Assembly: GCF_004054195.1 (NCBI RefSeq)
Contig: NZ_SBIW01000012.1
Coordinates: 310,001-374,000, forward strand
Source of the DNA: Mucilaginibacter gilvus
GTDB lineage: Bacteria > Bacteroidota > Bacteroidia > Sphingobacteriales > Sphingobacteriaceae
Length of the DNA: 64,000 nucleotides
Reading direction: 5' to 3'
Made by a program: the position numbers and the translations under genes. Each line of letters opens with the position of its first letter. Positions within the stretch are counted from its first letter, which is position 1. Positions 59,481 through 64,000 of the stretch are shown here, one piece after another. The notes below the pieces were generated by a model. The model was not told the origin of the DNA and ran no database searches. It saw nothing but the letters and a program-made list of their open reading frames with translations.

Positions 59481-61553
59481 TTATTTCAATGTTATTTTGC
59501 GAATAAGGCCGTTCCCTGTATCTGCCACATAAAGTACCGTACCCGTGGCATTAGCCCATATACCAGTAGGGTTGTTAAATGTTGCTACAGCCCCGCTGCC
59601 ATCAGTGCCGCCGGCGGTTAGCTGGCCTGCAAGGGTAGTTACTGCCCCCGCAGGGGTGATCTTCCGTATTAAATTATTATCGGTATCAGCCACGTACATA
59701 TTGCCCACAGCATCTACCGCCACACCTTTGGGGTGGTTAAAAGATGCGCTAAGCCCCAGGCCATCTGCATTCCCCGGCAGAGGGTAATTACCCAAACTGG
59801 AGTTCCCGGCTACGAAAATGTCCCGCCCGGCTTTGTTTACCTTCATAATACGATGATTGTAAGTATCAGCCACGTAAACGTTGCCATCCTTATCTACAGC
59901 AACGCCATAAGGTTTTATATAAAATTTACCGTAGGACATGCCCGTGTAAGTGCCTATAGCGAACGTACTGATAAGCGGCCCTTGTATTACACATATTTTA
60001 CCCCAAACATTATTGGTATAAAATATATCGCCGTTGGGGCCTACTGCCACACCGCTTGGGTTGTTCTCGGGCCCACTGGCACCGTTGGCGGCTACAAAAA
60101 GCGGCATGCTGCTTACCATGCCTGCGGCTGTTATTTTACGCAGTTCGTTATTGCCATAATCGGCAACATACATATTGCCCGTAGCGTCAAAGGTTAAGCC
60201 GGTTGGGTTATTAAATGCTGCCGCGGTAGCAGTGCCATCAGCATCGCCCATTGCGCCACTGCCTGCAAAAACACTTACCGCACCCGCCGTGCTTATTTTA
60301 CGGATGAGGTTGTTACCCGCATCAGCCACATAAAGGTTACCGGCGGCATCGGCCGTTATGCCTGTAGGCTGGTTGAATGTTGCTGAAAGTGCCGGGATAT
60401 TGTTGCCGGTATTTGGCTTACCATAAATAGTGGTTACTACACCAGCCGGCGTTATTTTACGTACCATTTTGTTTTCTTCATCGCCAACATAAATATTGTT
60501 GGATGGGTCGATAGCCAAACCTTCGGGGAAATTAAAGCTTGCATTGGTACCCACGCCATCATCGCTTCCTATGCTACCATTGCCAGCCAGCGTAGTAACC
60601 ATCCCTGCCGGCGTTATTTTGCGGATAAGTTGCGACCCCTGTTCAGATACATACAGATTCCCGGCCTTATCGGCAACTATGCCGGTAGGAAAGCTAAATG
60701 ACGAGGTAGTGGCCGAACCATCGGCAGTACCTTTTATACCCGAGCCCGCAAAGAGCGCGAACCCTTTGGCAAGGGTATATTTATATATGGTGTGTTCTTG
60801 CCGGCAGGTAAGATAAAAATCACCCGACGGACTTATGCACATTCTGTTAAATCCGGAACTGCCGGTAAACCTACCGGGTAACGTGGTAACTATGCCTTCA
60901 GGTGTTACCTTACGTAGCACTGCACCGTTTTCATCGCCATCCAGCAGGTAAAAGTTACCGTCGGCACCTAGGTTAATAGAGCGGGAGTAATAGAAACTTG
61001 CATTGGCCCCCGTGCCATCCGTAATTTTTGCGGTACCGTTTCCCGCCAGTGTAGTAACCACTCCTGCCGGAGTTATTTTCCGGATCCGGTAATTGCTGTA
61101 ATCGTCCATGAAAATATTGCCGGCGGCATCGGCAACAATGCCAAACTGATAATTGAATTTAGCGTTAGAACCTGTGCCATCGGCAAAGCCACCTGTATAC
61201 ATACTAAATTTCCCCGCCACATGGGCAAAAGTGCCGTCAGCTTTTATTTTGGTAAGCGTGTTGCTGAACGGATCGGAAATGTACAGGATATTGCTGGTGG
61301 CATCAAAGGCCAGGTCGGTAGGGTGTATTTGCCCAAAAAGCTCGTTACGCTGGCCAGCGACTGTACTCACCATTACACTTGATGTACCTGGAGGAGTTAC
61401 AGGTGGCGTAACCGGCGGTTTAATAGTATCGGTCTTGGTCGTATCATTTTTGCGTACAATAACCAGGCTTTCCTTTTTGCAGGCGCTAAAGCAGGCTGCA
61501 AGCAACAGAATATACAAAATAGGGTGAGGGAATTTTAACTTATTATTGTTCAT
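59481..61553 (-). CDS. NHL-repeat lipoprotein
   Basis: Start set at ATG 61553 (MNNNKLKFPHPILYILLLAACFSACKKES); ~690 aa. The signal peptide ends in a lipobox (CFSAC), so it is probably a surface or periplasmic lipoprotein. A short Thr/Pro linker (PPVTPPVTPPGTSS) leads to about ten or more NHL repeats, each with a pattern like GIVADAAGNIFMDDYSNYRIRKITPAGVVTTLAGNG, forming a beta-propeller or stacked propellers. Similar proteins bind glycans or proteins; enzyme function is not evident. Repeats near the end are close to identical at DNA level, so local recombination could change repeat number. Confidence 0.92.
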   Translation of the reverse strand: MNNNKLKFPHPILYILLLAACFSACKKESLVIVRKNDTTKTDTIKPPVTPPVTPPGTSSVMVSTVAGQRNELFGQIHPTDLAFDATSNILYISDPFSNTLTKIKADGTFAHVAGKFSMYTGGFADGTGSNAKFNYQFGIVADAAGNIFMDDYSNYRIRKITPAGVVTTLAGNGTAKITDGTGANASFYYSRSINLGADGNFYLLDGDENGAVLRKVTPEGIVTTLPGRFTGSSGFNRMCISPSGDFYLTCRQEHTIYKYTLAKGFALFAGSGIKGTADGSATTSSFSFPTGIVADKAGNLYVSEQGSQLIRKITPAGMVTTLAGNGSIGSDDGVGTNASFNFPEGLAIDPSNNIYVGDEENKMVRKITPAGVVTTIYGKPNTGNNIPALSATFNQPTGITADAAGNLYVADAGNNLIRKISTAGAVSVFAGSGAMGDADGTATAAAFNNPTGLTFDATGNMYVADYGNNELRKITAAGMVSSMPLFVAANGASGPENNPSGVAVGPNGDIFYTNNVWGKICVIQGPLISTFAIGTYTGMSYGKFYIKPYGVAVDKDGNVYVADTYNHRIMKVNKAGRDIFVAGNSSLGNYPLPGNADGLGLSASFNHPKGVAVDAVGNMYVADTDNNLIRKITPAGAVTTLAGQLTAGGTDGSGAVATFNNPTGIWANATGTVLYVADTGNGLIRKITLK

Positions 61554-61641
61554 AAGATTTAGTTGCCTAAATATAAACAATTACCGGCAAAACCACAAAG
61601 GTGGTCGGTAATTAATTTCTGAAAATATTATTCATCAACTC

Positions 61642-61672
61642 TTGCACATATCAATTCTATTCCATTACTTTG
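61642..61672 (+). promoter_or_regulatory. Promoter of the membrane protein/regulator pair
   Basis: TTG at 61642-61644, 20-base spacer, TTACTTTG at 61665-61672 (one mismatch to TAnnTTTG), 18 bases before the ATG at 61691. The same spacing is seen at 46085-46115. Confidence 0.45.
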
Positions 61673-61684
61673 AATAACAAAGTA
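61666..61684. promoter_or_regulatory. Palindromic operator 1 (TACTTTG-AATAA-CAAAGTA)
   Basis: 19-bp palindrome with a 5-base centre; the left arm overlaps the -7 box of the promoter at 61642-61672 and the right arm ends 6 bases before the ATG. A near-copy is at 62618-62634. Placement over the transcription start fits repression, most simply by the winged-helix protein encoded in between. Confidence 0.6.
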
Positions 61685-61690
61685 CTTTAC

Positions 61691-62302
61691 ATGGAAGATA
61701 AAGATCTGATCGCCGAAATTAGTTCCATCCGTAATATCATGGATAGGAGCACCAAGTTTATTTCGCTAAGTGGTTTATCTGGCGTTATGGCCGGTATATA
61801 CGCACTTGTTGGCGCTTGGCTGGCGTACAAACTGCTGTATGTGACCGATGATTCGTTTATTGTACGCGGGTACTACAGGCTGCTGGAAGAGCGCCTTATT
61901 TTAATTGCAATGGCGGTGCTTTTCTTGTCGGTACTTACCGGGGTATTGCTTACGTTGCGCAAAGCCGGTAAAAAAGGGCAAAGTGTTTGGAACCAAACCA
62001 GCCAATCGCTGTTATTGAACGGTGCACTGCCACTGGTTACCGGCGGCGTCTTCTGCGGTATAATGCTGTTACGCGGGCATTACGAGGTAATTGCACCATG
62101 CACATTAATTTTTTACGGACTGGCCTTAGTTGCGGCAAGTAAATATACCTTTGGCGATGTAAAATGGCTGGGAATGTTTGATATTGGCCTGGGGCTGCTG
62201 GCAGCCGTTTTCCCGGGATACGGGCTGTTTTTCTGGGCCTTTGGCTTTGGTGTACTGCACATTTTGTACGGTACTATTATGCACTTTAAATACGACAGGT
62301 GA
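61691..62302 (+). CDS. Small membrane protein paired with a winged-helix regulator
   Basis: Start set at ATG 61691 (MEDKDLIAEISSIRNIMDRSTKF); the upstream TTG at 61670 falls inside the promoter/operator and is unlikely to be used. 203 aa with five to six hydrophobic segments after an acidic N-terminal helix. Bacteroidota genomes often place such a protein directly before a small winged-helix regulator and an envelope protein gene. It ends GTGA-overlapped with the regulator. Function unknown; it may sense membrane state and control the regulator. Confidence 0.8.
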   Translation: MEDKDLIAEISSIRNIMDRSTKFISLSGLSGVMAGIYALVGAWLAYKLLYVTDDSFIVRGYYRLLEERLILIAMAVLFLSVLTGVLLTLRKAGKKGQSVWNQTSQSLLLNGALPLVTGGVFCGIMLLRGHYEVIAPCTLIFYGLALVAASKYTFGDVKWLGMFDIGLGLLAAVFPGYGLFFWAFGFGVLHILYGTIMHFKYDR

Positions 62303-62601
62303 AAGTTACCTTAACTAATTTTGATAAAGCTTTTGAGAACCGCATACGCCTGCAGATAATGAGCGTACTGGTAGCCAACGAGAGCTACGATTTTAATTCG
62401 CTGAAGGAACTACTGGATGTTACCGACGGCAACCTGGCATCGCACCTTAAGGCACTGGAAAAAGAGGAGTACATCACCGTAAACAAATCTTTTTTGGGGC
62501 GTAAGCCAAATACCCGCTACATCGCGTCGGCATTGGGTGTGCAGGCCTTTAAAAAACACCTGCAGGAACTCGAGAATTTAATAAGGCAGCAACGGGGATA
62601 A
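62299..62601 (+). CDS. Winged-helix transcriptional regulator (ArsR/MarR-like, HTH_27 type)
   Basis: 100 aa starting at GTG 62299, overlapping the previous stop by 4 bases. The fold is a single winged helix: FENRIRLQIMSVLVANESYDFNSLKELLDVTDGNLASHLKALEKEEYITVNKSFLGRKPNTRYIASALG, where VTDGNLASHLKALE is the recognition helix and FLGRKPNTRY the wing. Typically a dimer binding palindromes. The matching 17-bp palindromes before this operon and before the next gene (62618-62634) are its likely sites, giving negative autoregulation plus control of the downstream gene. Confidence 0.9.
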   Translation: MKVTLTNFDKAFENRIRLQIMSVLVANESYDFNSLKELLDVTDGNLASHLKALEKEEYITVNKSFLGRKPNTRYIASALGVQAFKKHLQELENLIRQQRG

Positions 62602-62617
62602 TTTTTTTTAAGCTATA

Positions 62618-62634
62618 ACTTTGAAAAACAAAGT
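62618..62634. promoter_or_regulatory. Palindromic operator 2 (ACTTTG-AAAAA-CAAAGT)
   Basis: 17-bp palindrome sharing both arms with operator 1; its left arm is part of a perfect TAnnTTTG box (TAACTTTG, 62616-62623) 29 bases before the ATG at 62653. A -33 TTG was not found at the expected distance. Confidence 0.6.
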
Positions 62635-62652
62635 ACTTTTAATAAATAAAAA

Positions 62653-64000
62653 ATGAAAAATATCGGCGCTTATTTACAGCAGGATAAGGTTACCACAGCA
62701 GGGCTGGGGCTTATCGTTCTCTCGGCTATCATATTCGTAATAACGGGTATCTACGGCCACTCCAATGCGGCCTTTGGAGCCTTTATTGGCAATTATATAT
62801 TATCGCTTGGTGTATTGGTAGCGGTTTTAGTGGTTACTATTCAAAAGCATGGCTGGCGGTATTCGCGGGGGAAAGCCGAGCACACGGTGGTGCTACTGGT
62901 GCTATGGTTCATCAGCGCTTTCGCCCTCAATCGCGAAATGAATGTGTTTGATGATAGTGCCGACTGGCTAAGTATCTGGGTGGTTGTATCATCTGTGGCC
63001 TTGTTGCTGGCTATGCGTTATCAGCTGCTTAGCGGCATCCCCAAATATTTCACCTTTTTTTTACTGGGGGCGGGGCTGCTGCTTTTCGCATACTATGCCT
63101 TTTACCTGCTGCCGCTTTATGTGCTCAGCGTTATCGGCATCCTCGCCATCGGCATTTCGCTGCACACCTTTATACCGCTGTGTTTAGGTATTATCACCAC
63201 GGTTATCATTATTAAGGCCGGTAGGGAAGATAAGGCCGTGCTTTATACCGCTATAGCCGGCTTCGTGTTGCCGGTGATCGCCGCCGGGGTGTTCTTGTTT
63301 TGCTGGAACCAGCAAAGCCGGCGCATAAACCACATCATCAACCAAAACACACTAAATGAAGGTAAGCTGCCCGCCTGGATCGCCGTGAGCAGGGAGATAG
63401 ATAAATCGCCGGTAGCCGAGCGTATCCTCAAAGCCGGGCTGGTGTATCACGAGGTTTCGTCGGCAGGGAATTTCTTTTTCGGGGGGATGCCGAGCCAATC
63501 ATTCGACGAACGTAAACAGCACGACCCGCTGGTAGTACTGGCTACCCTCTTTTTTGAGAAACCCAACCTGGATGAAACCGAGCGTGTCAATATCCTGAAA
63601 GCCATGTACAACAGCCGCCACCAGGCGCAGGAAAGGCTTTGGAGCGGCGATAAGCTGCAAACGATTAGCGTTATAAGCAATGTAAAGCTATACCCTCAGT
63701 ACCGCCTGGCCTACACCGAAAAAACGCTCACTATCCGCAATAATTCGGAATCGAAATGGAGCAACCAGGAGGCCATTTACACTTTTCACTTACCCGAGGG
63801 CACAGCAGTAAGTTCGTTATCGCTATGGATAAACGGCAAGGAGGAGAAGTCGAGACTAACCACTAAGGCGAAGGCAGATTCGGCTTACAAAACCGTGGTA
63901 GGCGTTGAGCAGCGCGACCCATCTGTTGTACACTGGCAGGAAGGTAACACCATCAATGTACGCGTTTTCCCCTGCGGTACCGAAGAGAACCGCAAATTCA
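62653..64000 (+). CDS. Exosortase-associated (XrtN-type) VIT-domain membrane protein, truncated by window edge
   Basis: ATG 62653 and open to the right edge with no stop: 449 codons shown, the rest is outside. About ten hydrophobic helices occupy residues ~15-225, followed by a soluble region and, from ~345, a vault/inter-alpha-trypsin (VIT) type domain (LAYTEKTLTIRNNSESKWSNQEAIYTFHLPEGTAVSSLSLWINGKEEKSRLTTKAKADSAYKTVVGVEQRDPSVV). This layout matches proteins named for the XrtN/XrtK exosortase systems of Bacteroidota, whose C-terminal sorting signal would lie beyond the window. Role: envelope protein of unknown function, probably controlled by the winged-helix regulator just upstream. Confidence 0.7.
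   Translation, partial: MKNIGAYLQQDKVTTAGLGLIVLSAIIFVITGIYGHSNAAFGAFIGNYILSLGVLVAVLVVTIQKHGWRYSRGKAEHTVVLLVLWFISAFALNREMNVFDDSADWLSIWVVVSSVALLLAMRYQLLSGIPKYFTFFLLGAGLLLFAYYAFYLLPLYVLSVIGILAIGISLHTFIPLCLGIITTVIIIKAGREDKAVLYTAIAGFVLPVIAAGVFLFCWNQQSRRINHIINQNTLNEGKLPAWIAVSREIDKSPVAERILKAGLVYHEVSSAGNFFFGGMPSQSFDERKQHDPLVVLATLFFEKPNLDETERVNILKAMYNSRHQAQERLWSGDKLQTISVISNVKLYPQYRLAYTEKTLTIRNNSESKWSNQEAIYTFHLPEGTAVSSLSLWINGKEEKSRLTTKAKADSAYKTVVGVEQRDPSVVHWQEGNTINVRVFPCGTEENRKF

Noticed and set aside
59481..61553. Repeated DNA in the NHL gene as a CRISPR-like array
   Set aside because: Repeats are in frame, variable in length and encode NHL motifs; no short palindromic repeats with unique spacers.

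Overview
The window reads as a chromosomal segment of a Bacteroidota bacterium, most likely family Sphingobacteriaceae (Mucilaginibacter/Pedobacter-like). This is inferred from gene content and style: a short Wza-type lipoprotein with a C-terminal membrane helix, a Wzc kinase with a C-terminal tyrosine cluster, weak Shine-Dalgarno sequences with AT-rich leaders, Bacteroidota-type promoters (TTG-N20-TAnnTTTG) and an exosortase-associated VIT-domain protein at the right edge. I see no tRNA, rRNA, CRISPR array, transposase or prophage.

About 50 kb (1-50.7 kb) is one polysaccharide superlocus in three blocks. Block A (2-20.6 kb, mostly + strand) holds many GT4/GT2/GT9 glycosyltransferases, a phenylalanine-for-tyrosine SDR epimerase, three acyl/acetyltransferases and two O-antigen polymerase/ligase-like membrane proteins; an endonuclease/phosphatase-family gene sits inside it on the - strand. 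Block B (20.6-27.2 kb, - strand) holds two paralogous initiating sugar-phosphate transferases, the GDP-L-fucose pathway (gmd, fcl) and an SMP-30/gluconolactonase-like gene. Block C (29.8-45.8 kb, - strand) looks like one long operon read from wza through wzc and ugd. It continues with a GT2, a cytidylyltransferase / 2-hydroxyacid dehydrogenase / SDR trio that abut with no spacer, a divergent SGNH hydrolase, Wzx, a GT42/DUF115-like transferase, GT2s, Wzy, an acetyltransferase and a GT4. Between B and C a GT4 and a PslG-like glycoside hydrolase run on the + strand. To the right of C are a ChbG/HpnK-type deacetylase, a WecG/TagA/CpsF transferase, a beta-helix protein and a second flippase.

Working model: a lipid-linked repeat is started by one of the two phosphotransferases, extended by the glycosyltransferases using GDP-fucose, UDP-glucuronate and possibly an unidentified CMP-activated acidic sugar, decorated with acyl groups, flipped by Wzx, polymerised by Wzy and exported by Wzc/Wza. 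Two initiators, two flippases and three polymerase/ligase candidates served by one visible exporter suggest more than one polymer.

From 50.7 kb onward the content is unrelated: a small membrane protein, a large secreted sugar dehydrogenase-PKD-cytochrome c-CBM fusion with a clear terminator, a DUF2339/DUF3999 pair, tandem XRE regulators, an NHL-repeat lipoprotein, and a membrane protein/winged-helix regulator pair. That last pair is followed by a truncated VIT-domain membrane protein. A shared 17-bp palindrome overlaps the promoters of both transcription units there. The most interesting leads are the CMP-sugar cassette with its GT42-like transferase, and this palindrome-marked VIT locus.
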